In this document: piece by piece, positions 44,528 to 54,180 of the stretch
Layout: the number at the start of each line of letters is the position of its first letter
Position numbering within the stretch: position 1 is the stretch's first letter
Source of the DNA: Arenicola marina
Lineage: Eukaryota; Annelida; Polychaeta; Arenicolidae
Assembly: GCA_964019135.1 (NCBI GenBank)
Contig: OZ025256.1
Coordinates: 310,001-374,000 of the forward strand
Length of the DNA: 64,000 nucleotides
Direction of reading: 5' to 3'
Made by a program: the position numbers and the translations under genes
The notes under the pieces: model-generated
Databases searched by the model: none
What the model saw: the letters and a program-made list of their open reading frames with translations, nothing else
Told to the model about the DNA's origin: nothing

Positions 44528-45549
44528 ATGTTATATTTTTTTCGGGTCTTGATGTTGCGAATCACTGTGCGACACTTTCCAATTGGGTTTAATTCAGATG
44601 AATTCCACATCTTCAGTGAGGTATCATATTTAATAAGCTCGGCATTTTTCACCACATGTGCAGGAACTACATTCACACTGGCCCCGCAGTCTACTTGAAA
44701 GGATACAGTTGTACCTTCCACCTCCATGTCTGTCATGATGTCTTTGTTACCTCCTTGTGCACTAATCTTCAGTATCATTTCCACCTCTGAATCATCTGTT
44801 TCCTTTTCTCTCAAATTATGAACTCTTCTTTTGGGTTTTATGTGGCACTTCGACTTGCACTTGACTGCGAAGTGGTTGGTCAATCCACACTTCGAGCACT
44901 GTTTTCCATATGCAGGGCATTTTTCTTTACTCCACACATGTCTCTGTCCACAGAATTTACATTCTTTCAATTGATCGCGACTCATTTGCTTCTCTTTATA
45001 CTTCTCATCTTGTTTGTGCTTTACCCGATGCACTGTTTCTTCTCCTTCTTCTTTGAAGATAGTCATCTGTTTCTTTGACATCTGGTGTGCGACACACAAC
45101 TGAATCGCTCTCTCCAGAGTCAATTCATCAGCTTTCAGAAGTTTCTCTCTTAGATGATCATCAGCACATCCAAATACAATTTGGTCTCTGATAAGTTCCT
45201 CTCGCTGACCTTCAAAGTTGCAGTCCGTGGATAGGATCTTCAGACGAGTGATGAAAGCGTCTAACAGTTCTCCTGGTCTCTGTTTACTTTCATGAAACTT
45301 GAACCGGGCTGCAATCTCATTTTATCGTGGCGTGAAGTATGTGTCAAATCTAAGTAATACTGAAGCAAGGATGTTGGCTTGGTTTGGTTGATCCCCTTCA
45401 GGTATAGGAAACTCAAACGAGTTGTACAGCTCTAGCAAGTCATCACCACCACAGGTAAGTAAAATAGCCACTTTTTCTTCTTCTGTTTTGCCTGTAGCTT
45501 CACTGGCTAACATATATAAGTTCAACTTCTGTTTAAACCCAGCGGGCAC
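44528..45549 (-). pseudogene. gag-pro: Gag and protease of the second gypsy element
   Basis: The first frame (45549-45322) starts at the repeat junction with FKQKLNLYMLASEATGKTEE, a capsid-like start, and ends in a stop. Coding continues in another frame with FHESKQRPGELLDAFITRL and GCADDHLREKLL, then 45123 downward with two zinc-binding clusters, CKFCGQRHVWSKEKC and CSKCGLTNHFAVKC, and the protease active site VDCGASVNVVPAHV. The frame is lost again at about 44527. The N-terminus of gag is missing because the frame meets the CCCAGCGGG element end. Confidence 0.88.
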
Positions 45550-46085
45550 ACCGACGTTGTCACAACTGTCGAGTTAAGGTTGTGTGCCGACGTCGCATTT
45601 GGTCTGAATTTGGTTGGATTTGCACCCGTGCGGGACGTCGGTATCCGACGTCGGACACCGACGTCAGACGACGGTCAGAAAAGGGTTGTGTACCGACGTC
45701 GGACTTTGACGTCGCACGATAGTCAAATCAAGGTTGTGAGCCGACGAAGAATGTTGGTCTGAATTCGGTTGCCTGCCGGACGTCGGACTACAGCGTGCCG
45801 TGCGCCCATCCCTCATACAGCGCCAAGACGAATCATACAAAAGGTCAAACCCGTATGTCAGATAAACCACATGTTCTTTATTGCAAGCCATCCGGACCTT
45901 ACAGGAGATACTGATAGAACAAAATTCCGGCCCACGTGTGGTATACGGCTTATACAGATATAAAACGGCCCCCTCTCACATTAACCGCGATCAAGAACAT
46001 ACAGGTTGATTACTATGGCCCCCCCCCGCCCGCCGCGATTCGGACCATACAGACAGATTATGTCTGGTAAATTACCATCGCCAAA

Positions 46086-46205
46086 ACACCATGGTATAAT
46101 GTACCATTGTAATTTACCATGGTATCATACCATGGTATGCTAATGTACCATGGTATCTTATCATGGTATGTGTACCATAATACCTTACTACATGGATACC
46201 ATGGC
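46086..46205. repeat. Cluster of TACCATGGTA palindromes
   Basis: ACCATGGTATAATGTACCAT and relatives: four exact ACCATGGTA motifs and several one-off variants in 120 bases, able to fold on themselves. Confidence 0.85.
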
Positions 46206-48314
46206 ACTAATCACCATCAATTCTGAAAAATACAAGAATAAAACATAATCCACTTTCATATATGTATTATTATAAAAAGGTGCAGTATGTAAACATGTGA
46301 CATGCACATTATATACATATGATTAGCTCATGGTTACTCGTCACTTAAATGACACAAATTCCAAAAGATTGATATAATACACATTCTAGCCGTATAGATA
46401 TATTAGAAAAATAAGCTACCATTATGTAAAGAAATGTTCATTGCTTATATGCATATTGACATAAAAAATTAATTCAACAAATGATATTAATATACAGCAG
46501 CATCATATTTACACACGTTCCATTTTAAATTTTGCATTTATTTATTTTTAAAGTGACAGGACTTTGCCAAATAAAAACAATGCTTGTTTAAATGATTGAT
46601 ATATTGAAATTCAATTGTGTTCAATTTACAACGTATACATGTTTGAATGAATTGAAAATGCCATAATGGAAATTTGTCTAGTAACTATGCACAATAAAAT
46701 CACACAGTATATACCGGTAGGCATACTAGAAGTATATACATGATATAAAAAACAGCTGTATTAGATATTTACCCAAATAATATGTATACTCTAACTCATA
46801 TGCAGGAATCTACTTATCATCTAGTTAAAATTGAACTGATAAAGTAATCTTTTTTATTCCTAACTGATACATACAAATTCCACCTCAAAATGAGACGCAC
46901 TACCATGCAGTACTTCGGAACTACTACATAACTACTACTCAACTTTAAAACGACTACTACTCAATGCATATAACATATATAAACAATACTTTATGCAAAT
47001 ATATTCATTTCAATTGATAAAACAAGTAGATCATTTAGTTTTTCTTCTTTCCAACCTGTACCATATCGCTGATCTTCTCTCACATTAACTTGTAAATTTC
47101 TTTTACATCTTTGCCAGGAAATGTTCTCCTGACTTGATCTGTAACAAAGGATACACTTATCATCTTAGTAAATTATTATTCGCCAGTGTTGTTTAGCATT
47201 ATAAGACATGGATGGTAATATGTTGAAAAGATATCATACACAAGTTTGTACTACATTTATTAATACATCACGTAAGAAACAAAATAAATACCAAAGATAA
47301 TTTTATAAATGGTATAGCCTAAAACCAAGACCATACCGAGGCACATGGTTCCCACATGAAACACTAAAACAATTCCCTGATATTTCCCTGAGCCATTGAA
47401 AGTTTCCCTGAGTAACAGAACGGCATGTGGCCTTCAACCTCGCCACACCAACACCACCAAATAATTGGGGGCAGGCATGCAACAGGGTCAGGGCTAAGGT
47501 TGAGGCACTCGTAGACACATGTACAAAGGAACCAATAAAGTATCTTATGTTAACGAGGGGCACACGCCTTATGGGTCCCAATCTATGTACAAAGGTTCAT
47601 ACACATAACAACAGACGATGATTTCACTGGGTGTGCTCTAGAAATTCATTTTAATTAGCCACTGTGGCTAAATACCTTCTTTATCCACATATATGTTGTA
47701 TTTTTCCCCTCCGTATCATTGCAGGCAATCAGTTTCGCTAAGTCGCATTTTGATCGTTGATCGAAAACCAGGCCATTTCTTTTGTTTTCGTCAATGTGAC
47801 GACATGTATGGGCCAGTCTTGCGCCCCATACAATTGGCTCTCGCCAATGGCAATGGGGCGAACAGCTAGCGCTCACCCAGGTTTCAAGAAAATGGCCCCA
47901 GGCTAGTGTCCTAGTGGAAGTATAACCTATACTATAGGGGGACATAGTATCGAACCACAAACTCCAGATCGAGAGAGAGGCAGGCCAATCCCCCCACTCC
48001 CTAAAACGTTTGCCATTTCAACCGGCGCTTGGGGTTCCTGTACTGTAGTGTAGAGGGTTCCTGCTGTACCAGTGGCTGCACAGGCGACGTAAATCAACTG
48101 ACACAGGCCGGTGAGGGGGCGGGGGCGAGGAGTGGTATTACCAGATCCCAGGTGCACACCTGCGGGAATGCCATGCAGAATGGCCGAACTGCGAAACGGC
48201 CGAGGTGCAGATCGACTGACACAGACGGGGGGGCGTTGTGGGGCCCCTCCCCCCGGCCTCCACTCTCCACTGATTTACTGTGCTTGTGATCTGCGGCGCC
48301 TGTGACCAGATCAT
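46206..48314. other. Non-coding, AT-rich then mixed
   Basis: No supportable gene. Around 47820-47862 GCGCCCCAT and ATGGGGCG form an imperfect hairpin. Frames in the GC-rich 48030-48300 part overlap on both strands and look accidental. Confidence 0.6.
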
Positions 48315-48323
48315 CAGATGGCC

Positions 48324-48422
48324 TAGCCTGAATGTTCAGATGGTACGGTCTTGACACTTGTTCTTGTGACTGTTACAGTAAGCATCAGACTGTCAAACTG
48401 TAACGTCTGAACATTCAGGCTA
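48324..48422. mobile_element. 99-bp MITE, 17-bp inverted ends, 9-bp target duplication
   Basis: TAGCCTGAATGTTCAGA (48324-48340) is perfectly inverted as TCTGAACATTCAGGCTA (48406-48422). CAGATGGCC stands immediately outside on both sides (48315-48323 and 48423-48431). A 9-bp target duplication with perfect inverted ends points to a Mutator-like (MULE) non-autonomous element. Too small to code. Confidence 0.85.
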
Positions 48423-48689
48423 CAGATGGCCCTGAGCCTGAGGGCAGTGAGTCTGAGATGCCTGAGGCTGAGATGGACCAGATTACAAGACTGTAAACAA
48501 ATTTCAATTTATAAAGGCTCTTTTTGTCCTTATCACGCTCAAACCTGGGTGTCTTCAGGTGCTATACAGTATAGTATTTATAAATACATACCTTTCATTC
48601 ATATACATAAGCAAATATTCGTGAATATAAGCTATTCGTATACACATGCCGTTGAACTCCTCTCGCCTTTCCGCAATATTTTTTAAACT

Positions 48690-48703
48690 TTGCGCATGCG
48701 CAA
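48690..48703. promoter_or_regulatory. NRF1-type palindrome
   Basis: TTGCGCATGCGCAA, a perfect 14-bp palindrome containing the NRF1 consensus, at the edge of a small CpG-rich patch (48690-48800). No gene was found beside it. Confidence 0.35.
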
Positions 48704-49054
48704 TGTGATCTCCGCTGCGCATCTCCGCTAGGCGGCAGTGCAATATATGCCTCCTGGTGGCGCACTGCTCACTTCGCGCGCTGTTGCACGCTGCCAATCT
48801 CACCGGTGTTTAATTTTTTAACGTTGCTGTCTCGAAGGGTTGTGGTGGGGGAACTTAGTACATTATTGGGTTTGCGGCGGGGGGGGGGGGGGGGGTCCGC
48901 GGTAAAGCCACCCCTACTTGACCGCCAAAATATGTTTGTAAGGGGCGTTTCACCCCGAATATCGGCTCGAACCTTCTTTAGCAGGACGTGTATAATAATC
49001 CTATGAATAAAAAGTTTGACTGTTTTTAGGCTGACGTCATTACGACGTCTTTGT

Positions 49055-49140
49055 GACGTCGTACCCTGACAGTCAGATTGACGTCGTACTCTGACAGTCA
49101 GATTGACGTCGTACTCTGACAGTCAGATTGGCGTCGTATC
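49055..49140. repeat. 25-bp tandem repeat with GACGTC
   Basis: GACGTCGTACTCTGACAGTC followed by AGATT begins at 49055, 49080 and 49105, with a partial fourth copy at 49130. It is the subterminal repeat of the CCCAGCGGG element. Confidence 0.93.
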
Positions 49141-49239
49141 TCCTTCGTCGCCTGATGATTGTAATTTGATCGTACGACGTCGCGACGAAAGTACGACGTC
49201 GATATGACTTACATGCAGACGTCGTGTGCCCGCTGGGTT

Positions 49240-50189
49240 ATTTCTAGAGCAAAAACAAGAGTTGAAAACCTCAAACCGCCCTTTCGCAAAACAGTAGTGC
49301 GAACGTGGCATTCATAAAAAGTGGTGCTTATTATGTCATGGGATCTAGATCAAAAACCTGCAAATATGTCTTGTAATCAAATCAAATATTAATTGGGCGA
49401 CCAGCAGACAAATTGATGAAAGCTACTTAGTTTTTTTCCCAACGGGACACCATAACGTTCGGGTTTCCACAAGTATTACTATAAAAAGTACGTGATGAAT
49501 CATATGACTAGATTAGTGCGCTGCGTGCCTTTTAGGCTAGGCCGACAAATGCCGCCCCACCCCCTCTATTCTGATGTGCATAAAGAACTTTTTTTAGTAC
49601 ATACATTTAACCCTGGATCTAGATTGTATGTCTACGATTGGACGGACATCCCCGAGACGGCCCGTCCCCTACTGTAGCCTAGCCCGCCCTTTCCATTTTT
49701 GGGAAAAAACGTAGCCAGTAGTCTGGCAACACACTGGCAGTGGCAGTGGCCAATGCATGTTTGTTTTCAGTAACAGTCTGTGAGTCATTGTCACGAATGT
49801 TGCTCTAACTAACAAGACCATACCTCTAATGTCATAGATCTAGGTCTATCTAGATCTACATGTGGCAGATATTCATCGTGAGTTAATGTTAACCGAAATA
49901 AACATCTAAGTTAGAGCTCCCCTGCTGCATGTACATTCATTCAAACACCGCGGGCAGTCGAAGCGAGCGAGGTACACTCAAACCGGTTCATCTTGTGACG
50001 TCACAACTCTGTACTCTGGGCGGGGGTTTGAAAATGGATCGTTCGCTGCTTGAGTTTATTTTGGTGACTTTAGATACTAATATATATGGCATAAGAGACA
50101 TTGTAAAATAATTGCATCTGATAAATGGCTTTAGTAACCACTGGGAAATGTATATTTGGAAGTGGTTTAGTAACAAATACCCCCCCAAG
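49240..50189. other. Non-coding, nothing recognised
   Basis: No repeat, splice pattern or protein that I can support. It ends at the palindrome at 50192-50220, where the third gypsy element begins. Confidence 0.6.
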
Positions 50190-50467
50190 AGATGGACTTT
50201 AATGGGCCCATAAAGTCCATGGCGACCCGTTCCAGTGGCACACCGACGGCTTCCTGTTAAAGTGGGGCACGTCCTTTCCCCGGACCAATCTTCCTCCGCT
50301 GGCAACTCAGGCACGTCTGGCACCACCGCTGGATGTTCTCCCTTTAGCCCGGCCAGTAAAACCGTTGCCTGACGCTAGCCGTTGTTTTGGTGACACCCGG
50401 CCCAACGACTCTTGTGCAACTGCTGGAGGATTCGGCGTCGCAAAGCTTGCGGTGCAACTAACTGAAG
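50190..50467 (-). pseudogene. int: Integrase fragment (zinc domain and core start)
   Basis: In shifted minus-strand frames I read APQALRRRILQQLH, an H-C-C zinc region with WCQTCLSCQRRK, then VPLERVAMDFMGP, the first Asp strand of the catalytic core, where the element stops. A frameshift lies between the His and Cys halves. The enzyme would be inactive. Confidence 0.75.
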
Positions 50468-50469
50468 TA

Positions 50470-51158
50470 CAGTAAAACCTCTCTAAGTCGACCGACGATG
50501 GGACTGCCACTGATCGATCGACTTAGGGAGGTGGTCGGGTTACAGAATATTATTCCGACACTATACTCGTAGCAAAAAAACAAACAGAAAAAAGATGCTT
50601 TCCCTTACAATGTAGTATTTGTTTAATAATTCAAATATACATATAAAAGTAATCACTTTTGCCGAAATTTCTTTATCGAAACTTGCTTGGCGGTTGCTGT
50701 AGCCAACATGCCACATTTCTGTAGTTGTTCTTGAAGAGAGGCGACGAATGGCAACAAGTCCCCCAGATCTTTCTCAAGACAGATTGTATGTGTTTTAAAG
50801 GTGTCGAGTTTTGTAATCAAGATTATCAAAGCTGCAATGCATACTCTAACAACCTATAACAACACGCGAACATGTTTCACACACTATCCAGTCCACAGGC
50901 GTTATCGCCTGAGTGTGTGTGTTCTGCTAATTTCAATCAGCCGGTGACACTAATCCTTTGGCTAGCCGACAACTTAAAAAATATGAAATGGGGCGTTGGG
51001 ACCAAAATGATCGATCGACTTATAAAGTAGGAAGGTGATCGGGTTAGAGAATACTGTTACAATGCTAAAGTATAGGCCGACCGTCGGGAGTGGAAAAAAT
51101 CGATCGAGTTAGGGAGGCGATCGGGTTAGGAAGGTGGTCGGGCAGGGAGGTTTTACTG
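50470..51158. mobile_element. pogo/Tigger-like DNA element, 689 bp, TA target
   Basis: The ends CAGTAAAACCTCTCTAAGTC and (inverted) CAGTAAAACCTCCCTGCC lie between TA dinucleotides at 50468-50469 and 51159-51160. This CAGTAAAACCTC form is typical of Tc1/mariner pogo-group ends. Subterminal copies of TCGATCGACTTAGGGAGG-like text occur at both ends. On the minus strand a 66-codon frame (about 50860-50660) reads LEKDLGDLLPFVASLQEQLQ and ends VSIKKFRQK, possibly the C-terminal remainder of its transposase or of a captured gene. Deletion derivative. Confidence 0.8.
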
Positions 51159-51160
51159 TA

Positions 51161-52242
51161 CTTCAGGTCCGGGGGGCTGCTCTGGAGACCATCGGCGGTA
51201 CAAGACTGAATCTCGCTCCTGCAATCTATCCCACTGGTTGCATAATGATTTTACAGTCCTGCTCTCGCCGGAAATGACAGCCCAAGTCGGTTTTTCCGCA
51301 AGCTCGCGCCACGGACCCAATACCTTGCAATATCCGGATCTTCGACCTGCCAGGTCTCTAGTTCGGCCAGTGTCTACTGCTCGGTCCACGCTGTGGTTGC
51401 CTTGGGCTGAGGGACGCTATCGGTCGGGCTGACTCTAGCTTCCGGACAGTCTACTCTCTTACAGCGGCGTGGGGGGCGGCGGGACAGCCCATCAGCATTA
51501 CCATGGCTGCAACCTGGCCGGTGCTGAACGGAAATCGTAATTGCCGAGCGACTGGATCCACCGAGCGATCATGTCCTCTGGCTCTCGGAAGTTGAGTAGC
51601 CACTGCAGGGACACAAGAACGGCCTGCCCAACAGATTATGCCGAAACTGCTTAACGAAGGTGACGACTGCCAGTAGCTCACTTTGCGTTGTGCAATATCG
51701 GCGCTGCGACTGTGAGAGGGTCTTGCTAGCGTAGGCGGTCACTCGCTCTTCGCCCTCCTGCTTTTGCTCAAGACCGCCCCGATGCCCGTGCCACTGGCAT
51801 CGGTGTCTAGGACGAATGTCCCCTCCGTCATGGGATACGCAAGAAGCGGCGCGTCTGTTAGACCTTTCTTCAAGCTGTCAACGGCGTCCTGGCAGGCTTG
51901 CGACCACTCGCACGGCTCACCTCTCCTCGTCAGCCGGGTCATTGGCGCCGCAACGGTGGCGAAGCTGGGGATGAAACGACGGTAGTAGGACGCCAGCCCG
52001 AGAAAGCTTCGAACCTCGGTCACGCTTGATGGTTCTGCCAAATCACGAACGGCCGCCACCTTTGCCGGATCAGAACGGATGCCATCTTCCGCGATAGTGT
52101 GGCCGAGAAACTCCGCACTCTTCTGGAACAGGTGGCACTTCTTCGGCTTCAGCTTCAAGGTGGCATCTCGTAGCCGGTCCCAGACAAGTCGCAGATTTTC
52201 TAGGTGCTCATCAAAAGTTCCTCCCATGCACAATGACGTCAT
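51161..52242 (-). pseudogene. pol: RNase H and RT thumb of the third gypsy element
   Basis: 52242-51739 is open: FDEHLENLRLVWDRLRDATL, FLGHTIAEDGIRSDPAKV, FLGLASYYRRFIPSF, and RNase H start LDTDASGTGIGAVLS. Below 51740 the frame changes and continues in pieces (VTAYASKTLSQSQRRYCTTQ, ELLAVVTFVKQF, EPEDMIARWIQ, GNADGLSRR) down to about 51440, then an unresolved linker. Frameshifts inactivate it. Confidence 0.85.
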
Positions 52243-53032
52243 CCAAGTACATGAGGAATCGTTCCCAGTGCAACCCCCTGAGCACCAAGTCCATCAACCG
52301 TTCAAAGGTAGCAGGGGCATTGCACAGCCCAAATGGCATGACCCGGAACTGATAAAGGCCCTGCTTTGTGACGAAAGCCGTCTTTTCGCGGTCCTTAGGA
52401 TCCATGGCCACTTGCCAGTACCCACTGGCTAAGTCCATCGTGTTGAACCAGCGAGCTCCCTGCAAGGCGTCAATGGTGCTGTCTATTCGCGGCATAGGAT
52501 ACGCATCTTTACGCGTCAGAGCGTTCAGCTTCCGGTAATCCACGCAGAACCGCACAGAGCCATCCTTCTTGGTGACCAGCACAACAGGTGACGCCCAAGG
52601 GCTCTCACTTGACTCTACTATGCCGTCTCCTAGCATCTTCTCCACCTCCTGATCGCAGGTTTCTTGTTTCGCCCACGGTAGACGGCGCAGTGGTTGTCGA
52701 ATGGGCCTGCTGTCCCCAGTATCAATACAATGCGCCATCTTCGACCGAGCGCCGAGTTGGTCGTCTGGGGCAACAAATCGGTCTCTGAAAGACCAGACCA
52801 GCTCTACCAACAGCTGCCGCTGGTCATCAGTAAGGCCGGGGTGACAATCTTCCACGAGGGTCTTCAAGTGATCAGGTAGATCAGCCACGGCTATCTTTTT
52901 TTCGTCTTCTTCCACCTTGTTTCCCCGGGGCGTGACCTGGCTGTATGGCTGGAGAAGTGCCATAATGACTCCCCGATCAATGCGCTGTGGCTCGCTCAGA
53001 GAGACCGGTGTTGCGTATGAAAGACGGAACAA
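52211..53032 (-). pseudogene. pol: Reverse transcriptase of the third gypsy element
   Basis: An open 273-codon frame: MAHCIDTGDSRPIRQPLRRL, SSESPWASPVVLVTKKDGSV, RFCVDYRKLNALT, MDLASGYWQVAM (first catalytic Asp), FRVMPFGLCNAPATFERLMD, and the catalytic FLMYLDDVIV. It then shifts to the neighbouring frame with 32 bases of overlap. All RT boxes 1-5 are readable, so the palm is well preserved although the polyprotein is broken. Confidence 0.92.
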
Positions 53033-53175
53033 CCTCGGTCACGCCGAATTGCTGGTCGTTCTGCCATCTACCACCAGCAGCCTTGCCGGTCACCCAGACA
53101 GCGTGGTCCGGGGGTATGACTGTGGTGTCCTTCACCACAATCCGACAGCAGCGAGAGTCACCCCCCTTCCGTAGG

Positions 53176-53583
53176 TCAATGGCGTGGTCGTGGACGGTTA
53201 ATTGTCCGGTCGCCCAGGCTGAAGGTAACATATGGGAGCTCCAACACGTCCAATCCTAGTACGCCGGCACCTTCACGAAGAGAAGCCACCAAAACTGTCA
53301 CAGCAATCCGGGCACCCCCGATAGTGAGGTTTGCGTCGACCTCTCCATGGATTTGAGGTAGGTCTCCACCCGCTTGAGTCGCTGCAGCTGCGGTAGGGCG
53401 AAGCGCAGGTCGCTGTCCCTCCGGAAGCCTCTCGTAAAACTCGCGGTCGACCATGGTGCAGCCCGAGCCGGTATCTAGCAGCATATCAAGCGGCCGACCC
53501 ACAATGGAGACTGGTACGTGCCAACACGGCCGAACACTCAAGGCATTTGATGTAGTCCTCATTGGTCGATTCCTGGAGGCCAA
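53176..53583 (-). pseudogene. pro: Aspartic protease of the third gypsy element
   Basis: VPVSIVGRPLDMLLDTGSGCTMVD carries the D-T-G active site, followed by VLVASLREGAGVLGLDVLE. The frame ends in a tail that no longer joins the RT frame. The protease would cleave the Gag-Pol precursor. Confidence 0.88.
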
Positions 53584-53606
53584 ACACGGAACCGGGTGCT
53601 TGGCCT

Positions 53607-54180
53607 TTACTCGTTTAAAGGCTGGGCAGCTCTAGGCTCGTCCCGGCGCTCCCTCCTCGGCTCCGGACAGTTCCTCGCAATGTGGCCAAGGCGGTGACAG
53701 TTGTAACACTCGATGTCTGATCTGCTCATGCCGTTGTCGCGCCGTGGCTGGTATGGACGACTTGGCTGCGATCGATTCAGTGTGGCGGTTTCCAGGGCTT
53801 CGATGCGTTTAAGGAGCTTGTGCAGCCCATTCCCGCTATAATCATCCGCCACAGCTGCTGCTGCTACCATGGGCTTCCGGATGTGTTTATTTCTGGAGCC
53901 CAGCAGAGACTCCCATTCCGTAGACACATTGACGGCCTGATTCAGCGTGGTTGGGTGATTGAACACCACGTGTTCCTGAAGTTTTTCGTCCCCAAGCCCC
54001 TCGAGGAACCTGTCCAGCATCACTTCTTGAAGGTCGTCCAGCGACCATGTTGTATATGCTTTGACGTCGAGGCACTTTAGTTGGTTGCTGTATTGACCCG
54101 CCGTCTCCCCACCATGCTTGTTGCGGCCACGAAAGGCAGCCTGGTGGGTAGTGACGCCTTCTGGAGGATCAAACGCATCC
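53607..54180 (-). pseudogene. gag: Capsid/nucleocapsid part of gag, third gypsy element
   Basis: Open from an in-frame TAG near 54180 to 53607. LDDLQEVMLDRFLEGLGDEK and HPTTLNQAVNVSTEWESLL are capsid C-terminal features of gypsy Gag. The zinc knuckle CYNCHRLGHIARNC follows, then a basic tail. Confidence 0.88.

Larger units (their letters stand above)
35256..45540 (-). mobile_element. Second Ty3/gypsy element, minus strand, decayed, hosting a provirus
   Basis: Read from high to low coordinates: gag with two zinc knuckles, protease, RT, RNase H, then (after the 6.2 kb provirus) integrase and its C-terminal tail. At least four frameshifts break the coding sequence. A likely start of its 3' LTR on the minus strand is TGTTACG at 35262, directly after a purine-rich stretch (AAAACAGAAGGA). 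The other LTR was not found; the gag end runs into the CCCAGCGGG terminus at 45540. Confidence 0.88.
45538..49239. mobile_element. Region bounded by inverted CCCAGCGGGCACAC ends
   Basis: AACCCAGCGGGCACACCGACGT at the left end is mirrored on the right: read on the minus strand from 49240 it is AACCCAGCGGGCACACGACGT. Both ends are followed by stretches dense in GACGTC (left 45560-45790; right 49030-49230). This fits a non-autonomous DNA transposon of about 3.7 kb or two separate copies of one family. No transposase was found. A target duplication is not clear: the flanks are TTTAA on the left and TTATT on the right. Confidence 0.6.

Noticed and set aside
45560..45800. Gene in the GACGTC-rich stretch
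   Set aside because: Short frames on both strands come from the GACGTC repeats of the transposon end.
48029..48357. Overlapping open frames in GC-rich DNA
   Set aside because: Frames on both strands are open merely because stop codons are rare at this base composition; no protein features.
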